Assembly: GCA_026936325.1 (NCBI GenBank)
Contig: JAPTHN010000008.1
Span: 23,396,703 to 23,460,702, forward strand
Source: Platynereis dumerilii
Taxonomy: Eukaryota; Annelida; Polychaeta; Phyllodocida; Nereididae
Direction: 5' to 3'
Length of the DNA: 64,000 nucleotides
In this document: piece after piece, positions 13,294 through 55,180 of the stretch
Position numbering within the stretch: position 1 is the stretch's first letter
Layout: each line of letters begins with the position of its first letter
Program-made: the position numbers and the translations under genes
The notes under the pieces: model-generated
Databases searched by the model: none
The model's input: the letters and a program-made list of their open reading frames with translations, nothing else
Told to the model about the DNA's origin: nothing

Positions 13294-13895
13294 CATACAC
13301 TAACATCAAAAGGAGGCTGAAGCACAGCACGTTAAGAAAAGGTTCTGTAAAAGGTCTTTATGAAAAGGTTTTTGTGAAAGGTAGCACAAAAGCGTGAAAA
13401 TCCATTCTATTCCCATGCTATTCCCATTGAGGGCGCCGCAAAGATATTCGCCCTTTATTCGCGGATTCACAATTCTGTCTGTGGTTATTTTCAGATAAAT
13501 TTGTGTCCAGACGACAGATTGCTTTTTAATTCTGAAATAATTCTAAAATTCCGAGTGCAAGAAATGTACAGAAACAACTCTGAAACATCTTTTTTCATCT
13601 TTGTTCTTTTCGGTGCAATCTTTTCAGCACATCATCCTCATTACACAAACAAAAGAAACACAAGCCGGTTTGATTTTGTAAAGCCAAAAATAACCATGGG
13701 AAAAAAAGCTAAGCGAAGAAACAAATAAATTTGTTGCACAATGTGAAAATAATAGCAGTAAACAAATCAGGAAATAATATGAGTACCCTGGTTAATACTA
13801 TAACAACAATAACTTAACGGTAAGATGTTTTACAATTCCTTTGTTTTAATTGTGTTCTGTGAATTGGTATAAACTATCTTGCAATTTCAATGTAA

Positions 13896-14114
13896 GGCCA
13901 CACATAATTGATTCTTAGCTTCGCGGACCCGCCGACACATTAGACTTACTGCCGATGGAAAAAAAAAATTGAAAAAAATAGATAAAAAATATATATATTT
14001 TTTGACATTATAATTTTTTTTTTTTTCACCTTTTTTTTTTTTGGCCTACCGACCGACCCTAGTAAAAGGGCCTTGAGAGGAATCCGAGAAGCTAAAGATC
14101 AATTATGTGTGGCC
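13896..14114. mobile_element. Harbinger-type MITE, copy A
   Basis: 219 bp with terminal inverted repeats GGCCACACATAATTGATTCT and its near complement (...AATTATGTGTGGCC), flanked by TAA (13893-13895, 14115-14117). A 3-bp TAA/TTA duplication is typical of PIF/Harbinger. The centre is runs of A and T that can form a hairpin. No coding capacity. Confidence 0.85.
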
Positions 14115-14117
14115 TAA

Positions 14118-15757
14118 TTGGCATATACATAAAGGCATATATGATAGCAGCAGTACAGACAATGTTTTTGACTTTTACCTAGAAATGAAAACTGATCAGT
14201 CTAATAATGGCATGTAGCGCTTTCTGCATATTTTTGAGTTAAAGTGTCATTCTCAATTTCCCACATTGTTCATCTAAATTAATTTTTACATTGCATCACT
14301 CACACACAAATAGAAACCTCACACCAGTATTAATTATCTGAACAATGAAGATTATTTTTAGTCAAAGAATTTCGGAACCAAATGGCGCATCTTCTATTTC
14401 AAAAGTTCAGAATGGAAGAACGAGGGCAATTTGATCTTTCAAAAGGGTCTAGATTTTATTTGAATTAATTCGATTTTATTCATTGATTAATTACAAGATC
14501 AAACAGAAATCCTAAAGAGTTTTAGACAACAAAATGTGATCAATTCTCACAGACCTTTAAAGTGTGTTCTCAAAACATTGTTTAAAACATTTGTCAAAGT
14601 TTTGGAACGGATGAGGAATGATTAAACCCTCATCAAAATCAGAAATGTTGAACAATAAATGTCATTGTCTAAAATCTTGAATAGAAGTTCCAACATTTTC
14701 TCATAACAATTTACTATTGGATCATGATCATTTTTGTATGCCTACTGAAGAGAAACTTTTCTAAATTGCAAAGATATTATCTATAACCAATACTTTGTTT
14801 TTTTTTCAATTTTCCAATTTTCAGTTAATAAATAGATTTCATTAATTTATTCTTCTTCTTCGTCTAGTGAGCTTAATTCCAACACAATGGTTTTTTTCTT
14901 GGTTTCACCAATATTGCACTTTTTGTACAAATTTCGTAACGCTTCAGACTTCTTGTATTTTTTCATGTTAGAAGTTTTTAAGCCTTATTCGATTATCTAA
15001 ATACCAAAATCTCTCTTACAATACTCTTTTAAAATAGACACTGAACTCCTGATCACTCATTGACAAGCAGTCATGGTTCATTGATCAATACTACTATTGT
15101 CATGGTAGACTGATCATTAAGGTCAAGTGGATCCTCCAACCAGCCAATGGCATGCATGAGTGCAAGTTGCCATGGAGACAAATAAACAACATGGCTGCCA
15201 TCAACATGTGCACTGACAAGTGATCAGGTGATTTGATACAAAATATGAGGGATTTGTATTTCACTTCACTACATTTAAAGCAACTGTCGTTAATTCTTCA
15301 CCGTAAGTCATATATGACTAGAAAACTGGATTAAGTTGGATTATAAAGATATTTCTATTGGGGATTACCAGATATCCAGAAATAACTTGTTGATACAACA
15401 TTATACATCAAATCTGATCTGCAAATACTGAGTCCATGTCTTATGACAGACTAGATGCATATCACGAAGCTGAGAAATGACAATCTTGAAATTTTTATTT
15501 CTTCAGCAATATGTGCAAGGGATATATTGTGCACTGCTACCGTTTAAACTGGATATTTCTTAATTTTAATCTTTTCAGCTATGAGAGGATGTTTTTAAAA
15601 GAACAAGACTTACACAAACTGCTGTGATTGACAGAATGACAGTCATCTTATAATTAAAGCCATTTAACAAACATAAATCAACAACAGACTGTACCCACAA
15701 GCAATAGATTGTCAACAGCAAGAAAGAGATCACTTACGACCAATCTAAGACCTCACA
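14118..15757. other. 5' flank of the NHL gene
   Basis: AT-rich; contains the X-box-like site at 15166-15179. No upstream exon was recognised. Confidence 0.6.
15166..15179 (+). promoter_or_regulatory. RFX X-box-like site upstream of the NHL gene
   Basis: GTTGCCATGGAGAC fits the RFX X-box pattern (GTTGCCATGGNNAC), 579 bp upstream of the NHL start codon. X-boxes commonly mark ciliary gene promoters. Function is inferred from the motif alone. Confidence 0.4.
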
Positions 15758-16729
15758 ATGGGACAGTACACAAGTTATCAACCCGTTCCACCCTCGGAAA
15801 GCGAGATGCCACATAACATCAAGAAAGCACAATTCGAGAGAGAAATCACGATCGTTCCTAAATGTAAAGATGAGGTCTTTACTTCCGAAGAACTCTCAGT
15901 CGAAAAACCAACTCCATGGGGCAAAGCTAAATCTTTACAGAAAATCTGGCAGGTCAATAAGAGTTTCTCGAATCCTGCACAAGTGGTATTTTTGAAAAAG
16001 TCTCCTCAGATATTGGTAACAGACCCAGATGGGGGTTGCGTCTACCTATTCAAGAAAGACGACGGTACCCAAGTTCACAAATATACAGGATTTATCGATA
16101 GTTTGATCGTAAACGGTGTCTCTGAAAACCACCAAGGTCTAATAGTAATGTCGAATGCACTACGATGTGAAGTTACTGTTTATCCAGTCCAAAAACCTTA
16201 CACCAGAAAGACTACATGGCATTTAAAGTTTCAAGAGCCAGGATTAATCCATTATTACGAATTGTATGATATTTATATCGTAATTGATAACGTCATTAAC
16301 ACAATTCATTTGTACGATTCGAGGTTACGTCGAATCAGATCCTTTGGCCAAAATATTTTAAAAGAGCCGAGATGCATGTCAACAGACCATTTGGGAAGAA
16401 TTTTCATTGTAGACAATCAAATCAAAGATATCTTAGTCTTTAACATTGCTGGAACATTTTTATACTCGTTCACCACGAGAGGGGGTGACGGATACCCGCT
16501 AGAGACCCCTAGAGGATTAAGTATCGACCCGAAAGGAAACTTATATCTCACAGACCATTTCAACAATAGAATAACAGTGTATTCGGCTGACGGAAGACTT
16601 CAATATCATTTAACTCACGAAAGTCTCAAAGGCCCTATAGGAATTGACATTTGCCATGAAACGGGCGTCATTGCAGTTTCTAGTGTATATTTGTGTTGGA
16701 CGCAATTGACACTTTTTAAGTTGTTGTAG
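15758..16729 (+). CDS. NHL-repeat protein, predicted N-myristoylated, 323 aa
   Basis: One open frame of 323 codons. NHL-type blades are visible at about residues 71-103, 201-238 (LKEPRCMSTDHLGRIFIVDN...), 249-285 (LETPRGLSIDPKGNLYLTDH...) and, partly, 290-309. NHL repeats form a beta-propeller that binds protein or RNA. There is no RING, B-box or coiled coil, so this is not a full TRIM protein. The N-terminus MGQYTS has Gly2 and Ser6, the classic N-myristoylation pattern, predicting membrane attachment. The ATG context is good (A at -3, G at +4). The last blade breaks off at Ser309 and the final 14 residues are hydrophobic and unlike NHL. A GT at 16685 right after Ser309 could be a donor, so the true C-terminus may lie in a further exon. 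Orthologue not identified; not part of any visible operon or cluster. Confidence 0.8.
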   Translation: MGQYTSYQPVPPSESEMPHNIKKAQFEREITIVPKCKDEVFTSEELSVEKPTPWGKAKSLQKIWQVNKSFSNPAQVVFLKKSPQILVTDPDGGCVYLFKKDDGTQVHKYTGFIDSLIVNGVSENHQGLIVMSNALRCEVTVYPVQKPYTRKTTWHLKFQEPGLIHYYELYDIYIVIDNVINTIHLYDSRLRRIRSFGQNILKEPRCMSTDHLGRIFIVDNQIKDILVFNIAGTFLYSFTTRGGDGYPLETPRGLSIDPKGNLYLTDHFNNRITVYSADGRLQYHLTHESLKGPIGIDICHETGVIAVSSVYLCWTQLTLFKLL

Positions 16730-19700
16730 CAGTAAGAATATGAAGTGCAGATCTACACTGCAAAGCAATTTTTTTTTCCTAAACTGGACATATTAACCAA
16801 TTGCGGCAGCTAATCTCATGTATTGTCATTGATTCATTAATATCAGCAACCAATGCCAACCATGCAACTAATAATTTCATTGTTGAAAAAAATTTTCATG
16901 CATTATACTTAATTATATATTCTCTAACAAAATATATTTATCTATTCATTTTCATGTACATGCAATTCAGTACTGAATATGGATAGGGGCAAAGACGTCT
17001 GAAATACACATTTTCAAAATACATGCATGTACATGCTGAATTTCATATGATCATCACACAATCAAGAATAAATGTGAGCAATGAGCATACTCTCCAATTA
17101 ATGTACACAACATAAAATGAAAGAAAAATGTCTTTACTTTAGTTCATAACTAGCATTGTGATCATCAAAACATCACAAAACAGTGCGTAAATTCACCAGA
17201 CATTACTGCATTGTATTCAAAGAGTTGTAAAACAAACTCCTTCAATTTAAGAATCAAAAATTGTGATGCGAATTAGAATATATCACAAATCAATGCACTT
17301 TTTATGAACACTAATTAAATTGCTTAGACATGAATGTTCACATTGGCCCTGTGATTATTGACAGCCTATTCTCCAAAATTTTAGAAGCTGTCAGTCCATT
17401 TCACTGCTTTGCGCAGTTAAAATCATTACTCGCTCAGTCGAATCATTACTCAGCCTAATAAAAGAGCTTCCAAGTTCGAAGTCATTATTTACTCAATCAT
17501 TAGGGACTCTGATCTGTTTGTTTTTCATTCCCCGAAGGGTTTTAATAGCTCAAATTTATGACAACAGCCATAATGTTCTGTTGTAGATAGCAGTGAACTC
17601 CCCTCCCCTACTTTCTCTCTTGTCTGCTCTTCTCTGGGTCCCCACAGCTAGCCCTCGGGATTTAGTTATCCACAGAGATGGATTTAATTCAATTTGGCAT
17701 AAACCTTATCACTTAAGCAAATGTTTAAAGTAAAAGAGCAGAAATGGCGAAAATCAATAAAAATATACTGTTGAAGGTTTGCGCAATGATTGAAATGAAG
17801 TCAGTTATTGATTGTATCATTTTTGAAATCATCGTCAAGACTTTCAATAACTTATCTATTCATTCATATTCAATCTTTCAAACAGAATTTCAAATTTCAA
17901 ATCAGGCCAGTTGCTTCACATAAATCACACTACTTCCACAATACTTCATTTTGAATTCATCCAAACAAGATAAACCACTGTTTCCATAAAATTTCTCTTT
18001 CAAATCATTATTCTGATTTATAGATTGTTAAAGCGAATAGAAGGCTGAACATTGTGAGAAAATGGTTGAAGAAATATTTGTGCATCCACTAAATGCCACT
18101 CCCAGTTCACAATTGCGGGCTCTTTCAGTTGCCCCAGACTATAATATGTGCTACAAGTTAATGTTCACAGGCTCGGATGAAATTGAGTTCCTAGAGCGTA
18201 TTTCAAACCCACACCTTTAGGTTCGAGTGGTTGCCACCTTGAAGCACCTTCCAACTGGGCCAAAGCGACTCTCTTAACCATAAAGGCTACATTATCACAT
18301 CTTTGAAATAGACTTCTAGGGATGAGACTGAAAGTTTGAACCCACAACGTTAGGTGGCATCGGTTGCCCAATACGGTGCTCTTCTAAGACCACTAGACCA
18401 ATCAGTATTCTTGCAAGTTCAAACTCATCTCATCACAAACTAGTTGAGTCAGTAAACTGCATTATCTAGGCTATCGTCCCATAAAACATGACAACGACAC
18501 CTCACCCTGAACACCAGATGTCAGATCAGTGCATCAACATAAGACAACCACTACCTCTTGTGTAAATTAAATGAATTACAACAGCAAATCATCACTTTTC
18601 TCATTCTTCACCATTTACACCAACTATACTACCCAAGCTGATATGATGATTACCATCTTATATAACTTTTAAAATAGAAAGAGCAAGAAATGACTGTCAA
18701 AAAGAATATGCAGAATGCAAAGAAAACTAACAGAAAAATACAATAAATTCAAATATTAGAAAAAGCCAAACTACCAACTATGAAATTAATATACCTTAGG
18801 AATTTCTAACCTTATATACGTCCATTTATCAAGAAATTCTACTTGTAAAATATCTGTGCTTTATAAGAAATATGTGATATTGTTTCACTCAAAAACATTA
18901 AGTTTTACCATCTTTATAAATTCAAGCACAAGGCTCAAACTTCGCAACCAACATGTACTCCCAATTTGGTTTCAATCCATACAAACGACTAGCAAGCATT
19001 TCTGCCATACATAACGGCCAACATCACCCTCAAACGTAACTGCCAAACATCACAATATGTATCGAAGTATATATATATTATTACTGCATCAAAAACATGT
19101 AGAAGAGACACGAAACTTTGGAAAAACGTTAGACAGTTCGACTAAGACTCCTAAAAGGTGACAACATGTAGCCGTCCAAAAACAGCGTTTTTACAATACA
19201 GGGATGGAGTGTGATTATGACAAGCGGGAAAATGATTTTCGCTTACCAGTAGTCCATCGCACTGGCCCAAAATATTGTTAAGCTTGCGGAGGAAAAAGAA
19301 AATGATTGTTAAAGCATTTTGTCGATGTATTATTGTCAGTTAGTTAGGACTATATAGCTAGTGTTAGTAGGAATAAATATTTCCAAAATAACTTTGGGCC
19401 AAGTGTGTCGGACTGTGTCCTTTAAAAAGATATCTTGGGATTTTTTGTGTTATATAATACAATGATTGATAAGTAGCTAGTTAATATATTTAATAGTCAT
19501 AATTTAGTATATATTTTTGTTAGGGGAGGGAGCAGTTTTTTTTGAAGGGGGAGGTTTCACGATGAAAGCATAACCCGTCTTAAATCCAAACATTGCAGAG
19601 AAGATGGCAGTTTTGATTATGCACTGTGACTACCATAACAATGGAATTTTTCAAGCTTCAATTGAAGTTATCATGTCAGAAAAATATTCAAAACATCTGC

Positions 19701-20702
19701 AAATCATAGCAAAAATTGCAAAGGAATAACTAAGGACTGAACAACAGAATAATAAGTAAATCCATAAACATGAGCAACAAAATTATATTACACGCTACAA
19801 AATATAAAATCATACCATAAGACTGTCAAGAGTATTATAAACATGCTTTGCTAACTATTCCGTGACCTGAAATTTTGGCCTAATGACGTGACAACTACAA
19901 AATTGTATAAATACAATCTGCTGGATAAAAATATTGATGTACCCGGTACCTAAAGAACGACCTATCCCAACAAAATTTTTTTACTGCAATATTAAATCCC
20001 TCAAATCCTTGATGGCTTACTAATAAATACAGACAAATCTCTATAAAGGTATGTATCCTCTATAAACTCAATACTAAATATCAGTAGTCTTTAGCTCAGT
20101 ATTGTAATATTTATCTATCAGAAACTCTGCTACACAATAAAAACAACAACATTGTTGCAAGCTTAGATGATGGGTCAGTCATAAATTTTAGAGCCAAGCT
20201 GCCAATCAAACTTCCAGATAAAATTACAAATTTCGCTTGAAAACATTGATAACTCCTAAAGCAGTTGACAAAGCTTGTCAAAAGACTGCAAATAAATTAC
20301 ATGATGACCTTGGAATCTAAGCTTGCTTTCCTTGAAGACGCTATCTATACAAACTCCCTGGACTTACTTCTAATCTAACAATGGGATAACAAGTGCCGGA
20401 CTGTAAATCTTGAAAATTTCAGTCGACAAACGCAACAAGAGAAACAAATTTTGTTTCCAAGACCTTCAAAATGAAATTCAGGGGTCGAAGTAGCTGCAAC
20501 AATTTCCGAGAATCCACAAGCCAAAATTTTGTAATTTCAGTTCAGAACAATATCATGAATTCATGCCCAAAAAATCCAATTCTCGGACTCTCTTGAGTAT
20601 TTCGAACCCTGAAATTCTTCATAAAACACCAACCACCACAACAATATATCGAGAAACTCTTTTTAATTCAAAAAGCATCCCTCGTAAGAAAACAGTGCCT
20701 AC
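16730..20702. other. Interval between NHL gene and last kinase exon
   Basis: Here one would expect the kinase CNH-domain exons, but none was recognised. Two tiny exon-like intervals with donor and acceptor (about 19243-19278 and 20367-20399, minus strand) do not resemble the family. Confidence 0.5.
18165..18410 (-). repeat. Two tRNA-like SINE heads in tandem, different family
   Basis: On the minus strand one unit has GGTCTAGTGGTCTTAGAAG and GTGGGTTCAAACTTT (A- and B-box-like), and a second has AAGAGAGTCGCTTTGGCCCA and GTGGGTTTGAAATACG. They do not fold as clean tRNAs by eye, so I read them as degenerate SINE heads rather than tRNA genes. Confidence 0.4.
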
Positions 20703-51367
<30,665 letters not shown>

Positions 51368-51680
51368 TTTTGCAGCCCGGTCGAATAATCACCCAAAACA
51401 GAGGGGATTATTGCAAAAATGCGGCCCTCCAAAGACACGCAGCTACGTTGTATTCTTCACACAGTAGTCCAAGAGCATTATACACCAAGCATGTTGTCTA
51501 AATGTCAGTAATTGCCATCCAAATTCCCATAATATCAGCCTTATTTACACATGCATATCACACTGACTGAGATCAGTGTGCGCACTGCCTTCTGGGTAAA
51601 AATCTCCGAGGTGTCTCACGAATTTCGCCCACAAGAACAAATCCGGTTGACTGAAACATTTCGCGCCACTCCAAAATCAC
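51368..51680 (-). promoter_or_regulatory. Probable 5' UTR/promoter region of the kinase gene
   Basis: Sequence directly upstream of the kinase start codon, richer in CpG than its surroundings. It holds a consensus E2F site (TTTCGCGCC, 51659-51667) about 290 bp upstream of the ATG and an 8-bp inverted repeat (CACACTGA/TCAGTGTG) near 51559-51580. Promoter role is inferred from position only; an upstream non-coding exon cannot be excluded. Confidence 0.4.
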
Positions 51681-51901
51681 CCTGTTCCAGCATGTGAGTA
51701 AGTTTAATGTCCTTTAATTAATCAGAAATACCGATCAGAACCTTGCATGAGAATCAACAGAATGTTGTTGTAAGTGCTCCAAATTATGCACACATAGGCC
51801 TGCCTATTGGGAATTTCAAAGAAGCTCCCCATGTGCCAGTGTACTCATTGGCGGATTTGGGGGGGGGGGGGTAGACTGGTAGACTTGGGGGCTCGCCCTG
51901 G

Positions 51902-52051
51902 CAGTGGCGTATTTAGGGGGGGGGCCATGGTGCCATGGCCCCCCTTCAGGCCAAAAATTATCATGGAAGAGATAGGAAATGCCGCTGAGCGCCCCGTATT
52001 CACCCCATGTAATGCCCCCCCCCCCTCAGGCCATTTCTAGATACGCCCCTG
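51902..52051. mobile_element. hAT-type MITE with 8-bp target duplication
   Basis: 150 bp with ends CAGTGGCGTATTTA and TAGATACGCCCCTG, flanked by the 8-bp direct repeat CGCCCTGG (51894-51901, 52052-52059). CAGNGGCG ends with 8-bp duplications are hallmarks of hAT elements. Subterminal poly(G)/poly(C) runs are prominent. Confidence 0.85.
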
Positions 52052-52219
52052 CGCCCTGGATCTGGGGGGGGGGGGGGCTAGACGACTGGTAGACTGGGGG
52101 GCTCGCCCCTTTGATGACATAGAAAAATTGCAGCAACATGTCACATGGGCTTGAGAATGGCCGAATGCCGAAATTAACCAGGTCAGCATGCAAGTTGGGC
52201 TTGGGGGGGGGGGGCTGGG

Positions 52220-52362
52220 CTGGGGCGTATCTAGAAATGGCCTGAGGGGGGGATTACATGGGGTGAATACGGGTGCTCCGTGGGTTTTTCTATCTCTTCC
52301 ATGTTCATTTTTGGCCTGCGGGGGGGGGGCATATATGGCCCAATGCCCCCCCCCCCCCCGGG
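52220..52362. mobile_element. Second copy of the same hAT-type MITE, inverted
   Basis: Starts CTGGGGCGTATCTAGAAATG and reads as the reverse complement of the copy at 51902-52051, through the shared CATGGGGTGAATACGGG and TATCTCTTCCATG landmarks. The far end dissolves into a long poly(C) run and its terminal repeat is not recognisable. Confidence 0.75.
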
Positions 52363-53124
52363 GGCCCCCAGAAGTACACAAAAAGTCAATGATAAGTAAG
52401 GCAGGCCCCCAGCAGTGAGGATGGGAACATTCAAGAGAGGGGAAAAAATTAAGGGGGTGACCAGTTAATTAATTAAATAATCAGGGAGGGCTTGGAGGTT
52501 TCCTCGGCGGCTAATTATTTCACAGTGACAATAACAGTAATTATTATTTATTTCGGGAGGGTGATGTCTCAAAATAAATCAAGCAACACCTTGTTAAGAA
52601 ATACCCCCACCAGAAATTATATATGTCAAGATCGCCGAGAAATTATTTATTTATTTCACCTAAACTGAGCAAGAAATCATTTATTTAAAAAAAAAACTCC
52701 AAGCCCACCCCCTTTGGATTAAATGGTGGCCCCCAACGAAATTACTTGAATGTTTATTGGTTGGTATTCTAATTATATGATGGGTATGATGAATTGATGA
52801 TGAATCGACAATGATGGTGATGATGATGATTTTGGAAGTTTTATCATGACTTATTGTCTTCAGCAATAGCTACCGGTAACACACATTTGTTGACCCTCAG
52901 ATTGCTGAGAACTTCGATGTTCATCCTGCATTTTACATTTTTGCACAGTGTTTCAAATGGAATTATGGAGATAGAGAGTGTGGAACATCACTAATTTAGA
53001 TGCATAAAATATTTTATAGTCCATAGGGCATATAGGCGTACAGGAGAGGGGCGGGGGCAGTTTGAGAAACCCTAAGATTCGAGCAAAAAGGCTAAAAAAA
53101 TTGGGCAGATGATAGCGGGCGTTA

Positions 53125-53463
53125 GTGGAACTCTCCTTTTTCCAGCTCTCCTGTGTTGACGAGCAGAATAAAACTATTTCCGGAAACATCAGCCTGGGAA
53201 TTTACAATGGAGCCGGGGTTTCTAAGGTCCGTAACAAAGTCTAATCAGTCTGACAGTACTGGAATATGGTGGCAATCCATGCTAAACATTCCATTTAAGA
53301 CTCGGCAATGCAAATCCGTGATGTTTTCAATGGATTAAAAGTGCCCTGGGGCCTGGAATGCCAGCTCCACTGACTCAGCAATGGTACAAAATGGCAACTT
53401 GTTCCCGGAAATAGTTTTATTCTGCTCGTCAACACAGGAGAGCTGGAAAAAGGAGAGTTCCAC
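53125..53463. mobile_element. MITE with near-perfect 60-bp inverted ends and TA duplication
   Basis: The sequence from 53123 (TAGTGGAACTCTCCTTTTTC...) is repeated in inverse from 53465 with 61 consecutive identical bases. The TA at each edge may be the target duplication. The interior (about 215 bp) has no transposase. Identity of the ends points to a recent or well-preserved copy. TA duplication suggests Tc1/mariner, but the superfamily is not certain. Confidence 0.8.
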
Positions 53464-54256
53464 TATCACGGCCTATTAAATAAACGTTAATGAATATCAA
53501 TGATTTCCTAGCAATATTATTGTATTGTTCGTGACTATTTGTGATATCTCAGCCTCTAATAGCCATAGAGACTTGATTTTGGTGTCAAAATATACATTTT
53601 CAAGGTCAAAGAATACAATTGGTTGAAAGGTGTATGAAAGATATTTTTTGTGAAAAATCTCGAATTTTATAAAATGGACCAAAAAATGACATGGTGGCAG
53701 TTCAATGATTTTTGGTAGAATTGTGCTTGTCGATAGAATCAAGTCCATCTATTTGATTTCAATGGCAAAAAAAAAATTTGCAGAAATATGAGCTAAAATC
53801 AAGTGATGCGTTTCTTTTGCTGGTGAGTATATTTGATACAGCTGGTCCTTCCTTCCATGCTGACTCCCCTCTTTCTACTTCCTCAGTCGATGTTGCCTCT
53901 CCTCCCCCTCCCATTGATCTTCGCTGTTGTTTCTGCATCTTCCCTCTGACCCAGTCTGGTGAAAAAGAGAAATGCATGTTGCTGGCACAAAGTTAGTTTT
54001 GAACGCTTCAGCATTGCAGCTCCAAAGAAATAGTTCAAATTTCATAGTACATTCACAAAGATTTAAATAAACATAGAGGTAAACCAGAGTAAAACTCGGC
54101 AATCACATTCTCTAAGGAAGTAGACAAGGCCATCAGCGTGATCAGCATACTCAGAAAAAGCCCTGGTTTCTTCCAGACAAAATTTTGTGAGTGTCCCACA
54201 CTCAGTTTATGTGGATCGCGAGCTGGAGCTCATGGAATTTCACACTTGCCACTAGG

Positions 54257-54715
54257 TGGCAACACATGACAGCATATGTTCTGCCAAGGCTGGAAAAAGC
54301 AGTGGCAATGAAACAGCGGTCCGCTATAGTAGAAATTCTCTGACCGTAGACAATCCACTCTTCCATCTGCCTATAGCTTATGCCTCTTTCCTCTCTGTAT
54401 TCTCCTCTCAGATCTTAACCCTTATCCTCTCTCTCCCATTTTTCTCCTCCTCTCAGCATCCTCCCCCATGTGTCTCCTCCCTCTCTGCGTTTCCTATTCT
54501 CCCTGAGGCCAATTGTCTCATTTATTTATTAGTTTGTGCCTGTTTCTCAATACGTCTTCTCTCATTCTACCAACCCGGTTGGTAGAATAAGCAGAGAAGA
54601 CCTATTGAGGAAGGGGGATTTAATCAACGGTCAGAGACTTTCTACAAGTGGACCACTGTTTCATTGCCATTGCTTTTTCCAGCCTTGGCAGAACATATGC
54701 TGTCATGTGTTGCCA
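54257..54715. mobile_element. Element with about 90-bp inverted ends, superfamily unknown
   Basis: Ends start TGGCAACACATGACAGCATA on both strands; the first 45 bp are identical and similarity continues to about 95 bp with a handful of differences. The interior is a C/T-rich stretch (54360-54530) followed by a small palindrome ACCAACCCGGTTGGT (54570-54584). No convincing target duplication was seen. Confidence 0.7.
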
Positions 54716-55180
54716 GGGTCCAACCCCTAACGGGAAGAACATGTTACTATTAAAATTTTATGCTACAACATTAACCTCAGGTACAGCTACAGCCGGGCGA
54801 AATATTCAAACACCACTGTTTCTTCAAAAAGGTAATCTGTATTAATTTTATGAGCAAGAGTGTAAGATTAGGCCAATACTACAAGAAAAGATCTTGTTAT
54901 ATGTCGACCCCCTGATATTTTTACATGCCTTTCATGGAAATTTTGATTACTTCATTTAAAACAATTTTCAAGAATTATAACTAAGGAACAACCCCAAATA
55001 TATTGTGTGATAGTAAAAGTCCTGCAACAGTCGTGTCGGAGGTAAGCAGAGGGGTCAGTGAATTAACAATAACTAGCATGATACCCGTTCTACGAACGGG
55101 AGGTTTCAGAGCCAAGGCATAAATTATGGCTTGATAGCATAAGTTGACACCCCTACCCATGACTGAAGTGTGGCTAGGAC

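Larger units (their letters stand above)
52363..55180. other. Upstream flank of kinase, mobile-element dense
   Basis: Besides the inverted-repeat elements at 53125-53463 and 54257-54715, AT-rich sequence with a short GAT-trinucleotide run near 52800. No gene recognised. Confidence 0.6.

Noticed and set aside
19243-19278. Possible kinase exon 19 on the minus strand (36 bp with GTAAGC donor)
   Set aside because: The encoded LNNILGQCDGLL has no similarity to the family and the acceptor is weak.
20367-20399. Possible kinase microexon on the minus strand (33 bp with GTAAGT donor)
   Set aside because: In frame and with a plausible acceptor, but SGTCYPIVRLE does not match the conserved segment that should follow TLVVRK.
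53778-53996. Ser/Pro-rich 72-codon plus-strand frame
   Set aside because: Low-complexity C/T-rich sequence open on both strands; no family recognised.
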